Below, piece by piece: positions 53,735 to 62,877 of a stretch of 64,000 bases of DNA. Both the position numbers and the translations under genes were made by a program. Each line of letters starts with the position of its first letter. Position 1 is the first letter of the stretch. Source of the DNA: Massilia sp. H-1 (lineage in GTDB: Bacteria > Pseudomonadota > Gammaproteobacteria > Burkholderiales > Burkholderiaceae_D); assembly GCA_024703915.1 (NCBI GenBank), contig CP087969.1:5146001-5210000 (forward strand), read 5' to 3'. The notes under the pieces were generated by a model. The model searched no databases and was not told where the DNA came from. It saw nothing but the letters and a program-made list of their open reading frames with translations.

Positions 53735-53749
53735 GCGAGCCCCCAAAAA

Positions 53750-53850
53750 CAATCGGGGTCAGACCTCAATAAAAAAACATTTCAGAATCGGGGTCAGACC
53801 TCAATTCTGAAATGTTTTTCTATTGAGGTCTGACCCCGATAGTGGAATAT
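53750..53850. repeat. Palindromic repeat element, second copy
   Basis: Two direct GGGGTCAGACCTCAAT units (53755 and 53790) and one inverted unit ATTGAGGTCTGACCCC (53822-53837). ATTTCAGAATCGG and CTGAAATGTTTTT between them add more pairing, giving a long stem loop. Same family as 28121-28262. It lies between the recD and pbpG stop codons, so both copies in this window are in convergent gene ends. Confidence 0.8.
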
Positions 53851-53854
53851 TTTT

Positions 53855-54787
53855 TTAGTGGCGGCGGCGCTGGACCAGTTTGACGTGGCGGGTCTTGGCG
53901 CGGCTGGACTTGATGATGGGGCTGCTCGCGCGCCAGGATCGGGCTGCGCGCACGCACGCGGCTGTGCAGAACGGGCCACGACCGGCGCTTCTTCGCCGGA
54001 AATGAAACGGCGGATGTTGAGCGCGTCCATGATGCGCGTCGAGCTGGCCTTGGCGTTGAGCAGCACCAGGGTCGCATTCTTGCTTAAGCCGATTTGATCT
54101 GCATGATCAGGCACTTGCCCGCTTCTTCGGTATAGCCGGTCTTGGACAGGCCGATTTCCCAGCCCTTGGCACCGACCAGGCGGTTGGTGTTGCGGTATTC
54201 GACGTTGCGGCCGTTGATATTGATGAAGTCGCTCGACTCGGTCGTGATCTGGGCGATCTGCGGGTAGGTCGAGGCGGCCGTTGCCATCTTGATCAGGTCT
54301 TGCGCGGTCGAGCGGTTGTTCGGGGACAGCCCGGTCGGCTCTTCGATGACGGTATTGGTCATGCCCAGCGCGGCAATCTTGGCCCGCACGGCTGCCTTGA
54401 AGCCGACCGGCCCGCCATTGAAGGTGCGCGCCAGCGAGGCGGCGGCGCGGTTGTCGGACGACATCAACGCCAGGCGCAGCACATCGGCCCGCGAAATATG
54501 GGAGCCGACCGGCACGCGCGAGGTGCTGTGCTTGACGACGTCCACGTCGCCTTGCTCGATGGCGATCAGTTCGTGCATGTCCTGGTTGGCGTCGAGCACG
54601 ACCATGGCGGTCATCAGCTTGGTCAGCGAGGCGATCGGGACGATCTCAGCTTAAGCATTTTTTCCAGCAAGATCTTGCCGGTGTCATTCTCGACCACCAG
54701 CACCGACGAGGAACCGAACGGCACTGCCGCCACCGCAACCGCAGTGGAAATCGACATCAGTACCGATGCGATGAATTTCTTGATCAT
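53855..54787 (-). CDS. pbpG: D-alanyl-D-alanine endopeptidase (PBP7/8 type)
   Basis: About 310 residues; S11-family peptidoglycan hydrolase in the periplasm. A signal peptide (MIKKFIASVLMSISTAVAVAA) is followed by SSSVLVVEN, the SxxK box ASLTKLMTAM, the SxN box MSSDNRAAASLA and the KTG box SKTGYTEEAG: all three active-site motifs are present. The basic C-terminus (KTRHVKLVQRRRH) may bind the cell wall or membrane. ATG 54787. Breaks near 54650 and 54086 are altered GCCGGC (Met-Pro-Ala-Glu and Ser-Ala-Gly-Lys expected), and one lies near 53925. The TAA at 53855-53857 is inside an A/T run next to the repeat. Confidence 0.9.
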
Positions 54788-55088
54788 GTGATCCTATCTT
54801 GTATTGCAAGGGTTCAAAGTCGGGGCGCCACCGGGGGCTGCGCGGGGCTTGAATCGCTGTAGCTATAGAGCAACTACTATAGGACGAAGATATCATCATC
54901 GACCCTTCGTGTCTACGTCGCACGGAACAAAAGCAGGCTGAAGGAGAGAACTTCCAACAAACATCACGGCGTTTACGCCGAAATTTTGCATATTTGAAAG
55001 CATATAGACGATTTGGCGAGATTGCCTCGCTGTCCATATGGCTGTGAGGAAACGTCCCCGGCAGGCGCCAGGGACGCTGATGATGCGC
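54788..55088. other. Intergenic region between pbpG and sbp
   Basis: About 300 bases. It contains the pbpG promoter side and the 3' end of the sulfate-binding gene. No gene is seen; TTTAGCCG-type or other known boxes were not found. AT content is higher near 54850-55000. Confidence 0.3.
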
Positions 55089-56118
55089 TTACTTGTTCTG
55101 GTAAATCTTGTCGAACTCGCCACCGTCGTCGAAGTGCTTCTTCTGGGCTGCTTTCCAGCCGCCAAACACGTCATCGACCGTGAACAGGGTGATCGGCTTG
55201 TAGTTGGCGGCAAACTTCTTGGCCACCGCTTCCGAGCGCGGACGCAGGAAGTGCTTGGCGCCGATGGTCTGGCCTTCTTCCGAGTACAGGAAGTTCAGGT
55301 AGGCGGTCGCCTGTTTGCGCACGCCGCGCTTGTCGACCACCTTGTCGATCACCGCGACCGGGGATTCGGCCAGGATCGAGACCGCCGGGTACACGACTTC
55401 GAAGTTGTCGCCGAACTCGGTGCGCACCATCTGCACTTCGTTTTCGAAGGTGACCAGGGCGTCGCCGATCTGGCGCTGGGTAAAGGTGGTGGTGGCCGCC
55501 CGGCCGCCGCCGTCGAGCACGGGCACGTTCTTGAAGATCTTGCCGACCAGCTCACGCGCTTGCGCCTCGTTGCCGCCTTTTTTCAGGACCGAGCCCCAGG
55601 CCGCCAGATAGGTGTAGCGGCCGTTGCTTAAGCGGGTCTTGGGATTCGGAATCACCACGCTCACGCCGGGCTTGGCCAGGTCGTCCCAGTTCTTGATCTG
55701 CTTCGGATTGCCTTTGCGGACCAGGAATACCATGGTCGAGTAGTAGGGCGCCGCGCCGTTCGGGAACTTCTTGGCCCAATCGGCCGCCACCAGGCCGCGC
55801 TCGGCCAGCATGTCGATGTCGTTCGCCTGGTTCATGGTCACGACCGAGGCTTCCAGGCCGTCCGCCACCGAGCGCGCCTGCTTGCTCGAACCGCCGTGCG
55901 ATTGCTTGACCGTCACGGTTTCGCCGGTCTTCTTCTTCCAGTCGGCAATAAAGGCCGGGTTGATGTCCTTGTAAAGCTCGCGCGCGACGTCGTAGGAGAC
56001 GTTCAGCAGCTCGGTCTCGGCCGCCTGGACCGACAACGGCAGGGCAGGCAGCGCCCAAGGCGAGGGCCAGCAGCCAGCGGCGCGGGGCGGAAGCAGGGGA
56101 AGTGTTGTTAGTTTGCAT
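55089..56118 (-). CDS. sbp: Sulfate ABC transporter substrate-binding protein
   Basis: About 342 residues, periplasmic. A signal peptide (RRWLLALALGAALPALPLSV, ending before Gln-Ala-Ala-Glu when a break near 56053 is corrected) leads to LLNVSYDVARELYKDINPAF, VKQSHGGSSKQARSV, the typical ANDIDMLAERGLV and YYSTMVFLVRKGNPK, PVAVIDKVVDKRG and FGGWKAAQKKHFDDGG. The Ser-His-Gly-Gly-Ser-Ser-Lys-Gln and Asp residues form the sulfate or thiosulfate pocket. Near 55628 the sequence reads KTRLSNGRY where the family has KTSGN; this is an in-frame GCTTAAGC. ATG 56118. No permease or ATPase genes are adjacent. Confidence 0.92.
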
Positions 56119-56324
56119 ATGTTCGCTTGACCTGACTATTGTAGGATCGGACGCCCATGGTCTAAAATCCGCAGCCGAAACGGAAGTACTGTTTTGTCAT
56201 ATGCTTAGATATGTTCGTGCGTGGGTACAACAACGCGAGATCGCTGATTGTTGTATAGTCGTGTTGTGCGCTTGAAAAGCGGCAATAGCTTTTTCTTGCC
56301 GTTATGGTTATTAGTGAGTTTGAC

Positions 56325-56855
56325 ATGGGTATTCAGATTCGACCTGCAGCACTCCACGATGCGTTTGACGCTTGCCACGTCCTGCGCCGGTCGATTACCG
56401 AATCGTGCGCCATCGATCATCAGCAGCAGCCGGACATTCTCCAGTCCTGGCTCGGCAACAAGACCCCCGAAAACGTCGCCAGCTGGATCGCTTCCCCCAG
56501 TAATTACACCCTCGTTGCCGTGCGCGACGGCCAGGTGGTGGGTGTGGCCCTCGTCACGCAGGCGGGCAAGCTGTCCCTTTGCTATTTATTGCCTGGAAGC
56601 GCAACATGCCTAAGCATCGGCAAGGCCCTGCTGCGCGCGGTTGAAGGCCAGGCGCGTGAATGGGGCGTGAGTGTCTTGCGCCTGCACAGCACGGCGACCG
56701 CGCGACTTTTACGCGCAACAACGGTTACGTGCTCACTTACAGAAGAGAAATCCTGTTACGGCGTCGAGTGCGACTTCTTCTGGAAGAAGCTCAATGCCGA
56801 CGCCAGCAACGACCAATCCCAGAGTAAACGTTTCTGCAGCTGTAGCGCGCAGTAG
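56325..56855 (+). CDS. GNAT family N-acetyltransferase
   Basis: About 177 residues. The GNAT fold is seen in IQIRPAALHDAFDACHVLRR, VAVRDGQVVGVALV, the acetyl-CoA loop (HAGIGKALLRAVEGQAREWG when 56608 is read as GCCGGC) and LRLHSTATARDFYARNNGY near the C-terminus. The acceptor substrate is unknown. ATG 56325 fits the fold; ATG 56304 lies in-frame and would add seven residues. Breaks near 56608 (+2), 56700 and 56750. It is divergent from sbp, with about 200 bases between, and followed by the YcbK-like gene. Confidence 0.82.
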   Translation: MGIQIRPAALHDAFDACHVLRRSITESCAIDHQQQPDILQSWLGNKTPENVASWIASPSNYTLVAVRDGQVVGVALVTQAGKLSLCYLLPGSATCLSIGKALLRAVEGQAREWGVSVLRLHSTATARLLRATTVTCSLTEEKSCYGVECDFFWKKLNADASNDQSQSKRFCSCSAQ

Positions 56856-56901
56856 GCATCCTTGCGCTATAGTAGTGTCCTCGCTGTTCACACCGTTTTC
56901 C

Positions 56902-57630
56902 ATGATTTCCCGTCGAGCATTTCTTCAACAAGGCGTCTGCCTTTCCACGCTGGGACTGGTCGCGGTACCGCTGATCGGATGCGCGGCCCCGGCGCCGTCC
57001 AAACCTGTTTCCAAAACCAAAGCCAAGCCCCAGACTGCCGCCAAAGGCAAGAGCGTGCCCGTGCGCAAGCCGGAAGCGCCGCCCGTGGAAGCGCTTAGCC
57101 ACCGGCATGGCGCCGCCCCGATATTTTCGATGCGCAGGCGCTCGATCTCGAATTCTGGCTCAAGCCGCGCACGCTGACCGTGATCCGCCCGCAAAGTGGC
57201 GAGAAAGCGTCGGTCTTGTACTGGAAGGATGGCGAGATCATCGATGCCGCTTATCAGGAACTGTGCCATTTACTGCGCGACGTGAATGGCAAGGAAACGG
57301 CCCCGATCGATCCCAAGCTGTTCGAGACCCTGTGGGGCACCCAGGCATTCATCGCCCGCTATGGCATCGAGCAGCCGCTCGAGATCTTGTCCGGCTACCG
57401 CACCGCCAAGTCCAACCTCAAGCTGATCGAGCAGGGCGTGCTTAGCCGCGCCAGTCGCTGCACATTGACGGCAAGGCCGCCGATATCCGGATTCCCAACC
57501 TGAACGCCGAAGTGCTGGGCGGACTGGTGCGCAGTTTCCGCCAGGGCGGGGTGGGATTTTATTACACGAGGGACCGCGCGGCGGCTGGATTCATGCCGAT
57601 ACCGGCTTGCAGCGCACCTGGAAAGGCTGA
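56902..57630 (+). CDS. YcbK-like M15/DUF882 peptidase, Tat-exported
   Basis: About 243 residues. The N-terminus has a twin-arginine signal (SRRAFLQQG, then a hydrophobic stretch STLGLVAVPLIGCAA; Cys could also be a lipobox). A Lys/Pro linker leads to the DUF882 domain: FWLKPRTLTVIRPQSGE, YQELCHLLRDV, ETLWGTQAFIARYG, LSGYRTAKSN, and the zinc-binding set in SLHIDGKAADIRIP and GGVGFYYTR. In this family His, Asp and a second His bind zinc; SLHIDGKAAD and the WIHADTG end fit. It would cut peptidoglycan peptide cross-links. Breaks near 57097 and 57440 (altered motif) and 57580. ATG 56902. Confidence 0.87.
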
Positions 57631-58065
57631 CGGCCGCGCGCCGCTTCCAGATTTCCTTGGTGAAGGTCTGATCGACCAGGCGCACATCGATCAGTGCGCC
57701 TTTCGCGTAATAGAAGATCTGGCTGATCACGATGTGCTGGGTCGCGGTCGTGATCGTCGCACTGGCGGTGCGCGTGGTCACCGGCCCGTGCACGCCCATG
57801 GGGATCTTCAGCGGCTGGTCCTGGCGCGCGGGCGAGACTTCAATCTTGGTGGCGGCGGGGTCGACGGGGTAGCTCGCGGTCTTGAACGGCTTGCTTCAGC
57901 CTTGTCGACCAGGGTGACAAGCAGCAGATTGCCTGACTGGCTAGTCTGGCCGCAGTTGCGCTTGCAGGGCTCGGCCCCCTTTTCGAAGGTGAGCGGCACG
58001 GCGGCGAAAACGGCCGGGGCGGCCAGCGCGCTGATCAGCGTGCACAGATAGATGAGGCGTTTCAT
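57591..58065 (-). CDS. Secreted hypothetical protein
   Basis: About 155-160 residues that I cannot place in a family. A Sec signal peptide (MKRLIYLCTLISALAAPAVFA) precedes AVPLTFEKGAEPCKRNCGQ with two Cys spaced for a small disulfide loop, then NLLLVTLVDKAEA, and in another frame KIPMGVHGPVTTRTASATI and HIVISQIFYYAKGALIDVRLVD, i.e. mostly beta strands. The frame changes near 57890 and again near 57645. The end is uncertain and overlaps the convergent YcbK-like gene. ATG 58065. Location in the periplasm or outside is predicted from the signal peptide only. Confidence 0.6.
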
Positions 58066-58153
58066 GGGATCCAGGTTAACATTGCCGATGGCAGTTTGTT
58101 AACCTTAACCGCATTGCCATGATTGGTCAAACCGCATCGCACGGCATGGAATC

Positions 58154-58233
58154 TGGTGCGGGGCCCGGGAATCGAACCCGGTTATCAGTCAGCGGCATAC
58201 CGTTGCTGGGCTTTACCAATAAGCGAGCCTCGC
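58154..58233 (-). tRNA. tRNA-like element, anticodon not assigned
   Basis: On the minus strand a 7-base acceptor stem (GCGAGGC with GCCCCGC, one mismatch) encloses a D-arm (GCTTATTGGTAAAGC) and a perfect T-arm (CCGGG-TTCGATT-CCCGG), and CCA follows the discriminator A. The middle does not fit: the CAGC/GCTG stem holds an 11-base loop, and ACTGATAA stands where the variable loop should be. Total length is 80. It may be a true tRNA damaged by sequence error, or a degenerate or pseudo-tRNA. I do not name an amino acid. Confidence 0.45.
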
Positions 58234-58307
58234 ACCTTCACTGTAGTATAAGAATGCTCATACACAATAAAAATTTATCAATAACAAGATAAATTATTTC
58301 TCAGTAT

Positions 58308-58520
58308 TTATTCGTAGTGATAGGGTTTCACCGGCACCGCATCCGCGCGCTGCCTGTCGAGCTCGCCAAAGTCCACTTTGCGGTCCCACCAGCTGTACCA
58401 GGCGCGCATGCGTTCTTCCTCCAGCGCCGGACGGGCGCGCAGCAAGTCGCCGAGGAACTGGTCGGCCTCGGAAACGTAGCCGCCCGCGAAGGGACGGTAG
58501 CGTTCGGCTGGACGTGACAT
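58308..58520 (-). CDS. DUF3460 family protein
   Basis: Intact protein of 70 residues. The family pattern is present: an N-terminal basic/aromatic part (ERYRPFAGGYVSEADQFLGD) followed by LLRARPALEEERMRAW and the C-terminal WWDRKVDF, with the Trp-Asp-Arg/Lys block that is typical. These small cytoplasmic proteins are common in Burkholderiales and have no known function. ATG 58520. The gene is free of frame breaks. It lies between the tRNA-like element and a divergent hypothetical gene. Confidence 0.8.
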   Translation of the reverse strand: MSRPAERYRPFAGGYVSEADQFLGDLLRARPALEEERMRAWYSWWDRKVDFGELDRQRADAVPVKPYHYE

Positions 58521-58630
58521 GGGATCTTCCTTCTCTTCCTCAGACCACCGGCAGGCGCCGGGGTTCGCCATGTACGCGGCCGCGGAAATGCCGTAGCATG
58601 TTGCCCTAACCGCATATTCGCCAGGAAGCA

Positions 58631-59053
58631 ATGAATCACGACCCCACGCAGCCCGCCGCACCGCGCTTTCGCCCGGTGCCGTGGACGGAGCTGCTTACGC
58701 CCCAGGATGTCGAACTCTGGATCGAGGAGCACAATCGCAGCCTGATGGAGCACATCGGCCCGCAGGAAACCGGCGTCGGCGTCTGCTTCACCCTGGCCGA
58801 AGGGGGCGACATTTACCTGCAGACGACGGCCGACGCCGTCATTCTCGACGTCGAACCGGACGCGCAATGGATCGCGCCCCTGATCGTGGCCGCCACCCAG
58901 ACGCCCGAGCCGCCATCCCAGATCTGGGTCTTGCCGGACGATAAACTGGTCCAGCTGATCATCGGGCTGTCCAGCCTGGTGGCCAGCACGACCTTGGTCA
59001 GCGGACACAATTTTGGCGGGGGCGAAAATTGTCCTATTCGCGCTAAACTCAGC
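58631..59053 (+). CDS. Hypothetical protein
   Basis: About 130-140 residues, not recognised. After a Pro-rich start (MNHDPTQPAAPRFRPVPW) comes LLTPQDVELWIEEHNRSLMEHIG, (shortened), VGVCFTLAEGGDIYLQTTADA, IVAATQTPEPPSQIWVLPDD and the segment KLVQLIIGLSSLVASTTLV. It looks like a soluble alpha/beta protein. ATG 58631 follows AGGAAGCA. As written the frame runs on into the next gene to 59269; a nearer end at about 59053, where another frame has TAA, is more likely, so the 3' end is uncertain. Confidence 0.5.
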
Positions 59054-59076
59054 TTTTCATCACGATCACACTGCCC

Positions 59077-59891
59077 ATGCCGACTTCGTCCCGCCGCCGT
59101 CTCCTGCAGCTCGCCGCTGTGTTGTTCTCCGCAACGCTGGCCATGCTTAAGCCATGGCCGCCGACCTGCTGGCCACGGCCAAGGCGCGCGGCACGCTCAA
59201 GATCGCGCTGGAAGGGACTTACCCGCCGTTCAATTTCAAGGACAAGAGCGGCCAGCTCGACGGCTATGACGTGGACGTGGCCAAACTGATTGCTTACCGC
59301 CTCGGCCTCAAGCCCGAATTCGTCACCACCGAGTGGAGCGCGATCCTGGCTTAGCCTGGCCTCGGGCCGCTACGACGTCATCATCAGCCAGGTGGGCATC
59401 AATCCCAAGCGCGAGCTGGCCTTCGATTTCTCGATTCCCTATACCTATTCCAGCCCCCAGCTCATCGTGCGCAAGAACGAGACGGCCAAGTACCTCGCCC
59501 TGTCCGACCTCAAGGGCAAACGGGTGGGCGTGGGGCAGGGCAGCGTGTTCGAACAGCAGGCCAAGGCCGTGCCCGGCATCGAGGTCAAGAGCTATCCTTC
59601 GGCCGCCGAAAACCTGCAGGATCTGGCGTCCGGGCGGATCGACGCCGCCCTCAACGACAGCCTGATGGTGTCCTACCTGCTGAAAAACGCCAAGCTGCCG
59701 ATCGCGGCCAGCACCCGGGTCGGCGCCATCGAGCGCACTGGCGCGGCATTCAAGAAGGGCAATCCCCAGTTCAAGGCCGCCATCGACAAGGCCTTGCGTG
59801 ACGCCTAAGCAGCGACGGCTCCCTCAAGGCGATCGCGGTCAAGTGGTTCGGCCACGACGCCAGCAATCCCGCGTCGGTCGCACCGAACTGA
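59077..59891 (+). CDS. Amino acid (cystine-type) ABC transporter substrate-binding protein
   Basis: About 268 residues, periplasmic, SBP family 3. The signal peptide (LLQLAAVLFSATLAMPAMAA when 59147 is read as GCCGGC) is followed by GTLKIALEGTYPPFNFKD, DGYDVDVAKLIAYRLGLK, ASGRYDVIISQVGINPKRE, FDFSIPYTYSSPQLIV and KGKRVGVGQGS. The Tyr-Pro-Pro-Phe-Asn and Arg residues form the amino acid site; overall it is most like FliY/TcyJ. Breaks near 59147, 59350 and 59805 are all altered GCCGGC. The TGA overlaps the permease ATG (TGATG), so the genes are coupled. The ATPase gene is not in the window. Confidence 0.88.
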
Positions 59892-60561
59892 TGCCGTTCA
59901 TGGAGCTGTTCGAGCTGCTGCTGCGCGACGCCGCGCCCGTCATGCTCAAGGGGGCCGAAGCTACACCTTGATGTTCGCGCTGGCCTCGATGGTGGGCGGG
60001 CTGGCGCTCGGCTTCCCGGCCGCGATCCTGCGCATGTCGCGCTGGGCCGTGCTGCGCTGGCTAAGCCGACCTGTACGTGAGCATGATGCGCGGAACCCCG
60101 CTGCTGGTACAAATTTTCGTCATCTATTACGGCTTGCCGAGCATCGGCATCGAATTCACGCCCGTCACGGCGATGTGCTGGCGCTGTCGCTCAATTCGGG
60201 CGCCTATCTGTCGGAAAGCCTGCGCGGCGCGATCCAGAGCATCAGCCCCGGCCAGTGGCGCGCCAGCTACAGCCTGGGCCTGTCGTACTGGCAGACCCTG
60301 CACCACATCGTGCTGCCCCAGGCGCTGCGGGTGGCGGTGCCGTCCATGGGCAATACCCTCATCAGCCTGATCAAGGATACCTCGCTGGTGTCGGTCATCA
60401 CGGTGACCGAACTGATGCTTGCCACCAAGGAGGTGATCGCCACCACCTTCCGCCCGCTGCCCCTGTATATCGCCGCCGCCCTCGTGTATTGGTGCCTGAG
60501 CCTGGCTTTCGAGGCGCTCCAGCGGCGCGCCGAACGGCGTCTGAACCGCGCGCACCGCTGA
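59891..60561 (+). CDS. Amino acid (cystine-type) ABC transporter permease
   Basis: About 222 residues, inner membrane, HisM/GlnP family. Helices at [20 protein letters not shown] and further downstream; the EAA loop is [20 protein letters not shown], followed by [22 protein letters not shown], (each shortened), where the family's Ala-Leu-Gly and Pro-Gln-Ala are found. It pairs with the preceding binding protein, with YecS/TcyL as nearest type. Breaks near 59960, 60060 (TGGCCGGCC expected: Trp-Pro-Ala-Asp) and 60170. ATG 59891. Confidence 0.88.
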
Positions 60562-60647
60562 CTGTACAATCGCCTGCTCGACATGGCAGGCAAGCCCATG
60601 CTAGTCTAGTTCCCGATAGCGTCGCCAACACTCACGTGAGAGGTGAG

Positions 60648-62829
60648 ATGGACAAGGAACCTGATCCGGCACCGTGGCTTCCCGGTGCACCGCTCGGCTA
60701 CCGCCCGCGGGCCGTATTTTCCGGCGTGGCAGCCTGCGGCAGCGCCGCCCTCGACACCAGTGGCGTGAGCCTCGAGCGCCTGCGCTACGAAGAGGAGCAG
60801 TCGTACTATAACGACCTGTACCTGCTGGCGCCGGTCGGCTATTTCGTGGTCGCTTTCGACAGCACCATCCTGCAGGTCAACCTGGTCGGCGCCGAGATGC
60901 TCGGCATCGAGCGCGCCCGCCCCGGCAAGCACCGCTTCCGCACCTTTATCGCGCCCAGCTTCCTGGCCGATTTCGATGGCTTCATCAGCGCCGCCCTCAA
61001 TTGTCCGGAACCGCGCAGCTGCATGGTGCAGATGCAGCGCGCCGGGGGCGACGCCTTCCAGGTCACCCTGTGGGCCAGCGCCGACGGCGGCGGCCAGGCG
61101 TGCCGGGTGGTGCTGGAACGGGCCGAAGGCAAGCTGGCCGCGCTCGAACGCAGCGAAGAGCGCTTCCGCCGCATCGTCCACACCGCCGAAGAAGGCATCT
61201 GGGAGATCGACGCGGTCTCCTGCACCACCTTTGTCAATCCGCGCATGGCCGACATGCTCGGCTACACCATCGAAGACATGCTGGGCAAGCCGCTGGCCGC
61301 CTTCATGGACGAGGAGGGCAAGGCCGTCCTGGAAGAAAACATCGAAATGCGCGAGGACCGGGCGCCGCCGCACCGCGAATTCAAATTCCTGCACAAGGAC
61401 GGCGACGCGGTCTGGACCACGCTGGCCACCAATCCGATTTTCGATGCGGTAGACCGCTACATGGGGGCGCTGGCGCTGGTGACCGACATCACCGGCAACA
61501 AGGAAAACGGACAGGTGGCCTGGCAGCAGGCCAATTTCGATCCGCTCACGCGCCTGCCCAACCGTCACATGTTCATGGAGCGCCTGCGCCACGAGATCCG
61601 CAAGGCCGAGCGCAGCGACGCCTTCCTGGCGCTGCTGTTCGTCGATCTGGACCATTTCAAGGAGGTCAACGACCGGCTCGGCCACGCCCGGGGCGACCAG
61701 GTGCTGGTCGAGGCGGCGCGCCGCATCACCAGCTGCGTGCGCGGCACCGACATGGTGGCGCGCCTGGGCGGCGACGAATTCACCGTGATCCTGGTGGGCC
61801 TGGACCTGGTCGGCAGCGTGGAACGGGTGGCCCGCTCGATGGTGCAGCTGATGGCGCTGCCGTTCGACCTGAATGGCGAAAAGCTGCATCTGTCGGCCAG
61901 TATCGGCATCGCGCTGTATCCGGCCGATGCCACCACGCTCGACACGCTGGTCGAACATGCCGACCAAGCCATGTACGCGTCCAAGAAGGATGGGCGCTCG
62001 CGCTTCTCGTACTACACGCCGTCGCTGCAGGAGGCGGCGCAGGCGCGCCAGACCATCGCCGCCGATCTGCGCGCGGCCATCGCGGCGCAGCAGTTCGAGA
62101 TCCTGTACCAGCCCATCGTGTCGCTGCAGACCGGCGCGGTGCACAAGGCCGAGGCCCTGCTGCGCTGGCGCCATCCGACCCGCGGTCTGCTCGGTCCGGC
62201 CGAGTTCATTCCCTTCGCCGAATCGAACGGCCTGATCGTCGAGATCGGCGACTGGGTGTTCCGCGAAGCGGCGCGCCAGGTGCAGCACTGGCAGAAGGTG
62301 ATCGATCCGGCGTTTCAGGTGAACGTCAACAAGTCGCCGCTGCAGTTCCGGCGCGACGCCGAACAATACGAAACCTGGCTCGCCTACCTGTCCGAGATGG
62401 GGCTGGGGGCGCAGAGCATCGTGATCGAAATTACCGAGAGCGTGCTGATGGACGGGGTGGAGCAGGTCATCGAACGGCTGCGCCAGTACCGCGCGATGGG
62501 GCTGCAGGTGGCGCTCGACGATTTTGGCACCGGGTATTCGTCGCTGTCGCATCTCAAGCGCTTCGACATCGATTTCGTCAAGATCGACCAGTCCTTCATC
62601 GCCACCCTGGAAGACGACGCGGGCGACCTGGCGCTGTGCGAGGCGATCATCGTGATGGCGCACAAGCTGGGCCTGAAGGTGGTGGCCGAAGGCGTGGAGA
62701 CCAAGGTTCAGCGCGCTGCTGGTGGACGTCGGCTGCGACTACGCGCAAGGCTACATCTTCGCGCGCCCGATGCCTACCGCGGAATTCGAGGCGATGGCCA
62801 CGGCGTCCGTGCCGAAACTGCCGCACTAA
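60648..62829 (+). CDS. PAS-PAS-GGDEF-EAL cyclic-di-GMP protein
   Basis: About 727 residues, soluble. First PAS (LYLLAPVGYFVVAFDSTIL), second PAS with PAC (RIVHTAEEGIWEIDAVS; HREFKFLHKDGDAVW), GGDEF (ARLGGDEFTVILVG, nt about 61765; inhibitory-site region RGTD preserved) and EAL (KAEALLRWRHPTRG; NVNKSPLQF; IEITESVLM; DDFGTGYSSLSHL; FVKIDQSF; VVAEGVET). Both catalytic sites look complete, except that the SVNLS element reads VNVNKSP, which many active members share. ATG 60648 has GAGGTGAG upstream. Only one break, near 62713, where CAGCGCGCGCTG has lost a GC (Gln-Arg-Ala-Leu expected). A terminator follows. Confidence 0.93.
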
Positions 62830-62839
62830 AAGCAAAAAA

Positions 62840-62863
62840 CCTCGCACGGAGCGAGGTTTTTTT
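62840..62863 (+). terminator. Rho-independent terminator
   Basis: CCTCGC (62840-62845), loop ACGGA, GCGAGG (62851-62856), then seven T; a run of six A on the other side makes it work in both directions. It lies 11 bases after the GGDEF-EAL stop and 15 bases before the ETF-QO stop. Confidence 0.92.
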
Positions 62864-62877
62864 GGGTAGGGGAAGCT

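Noticed and set aside
60590-60612. CTAGTCTAG as a site before the last GGDEF-EAL gene
   Set aside because: Too short and without a partner; no known operator matches.
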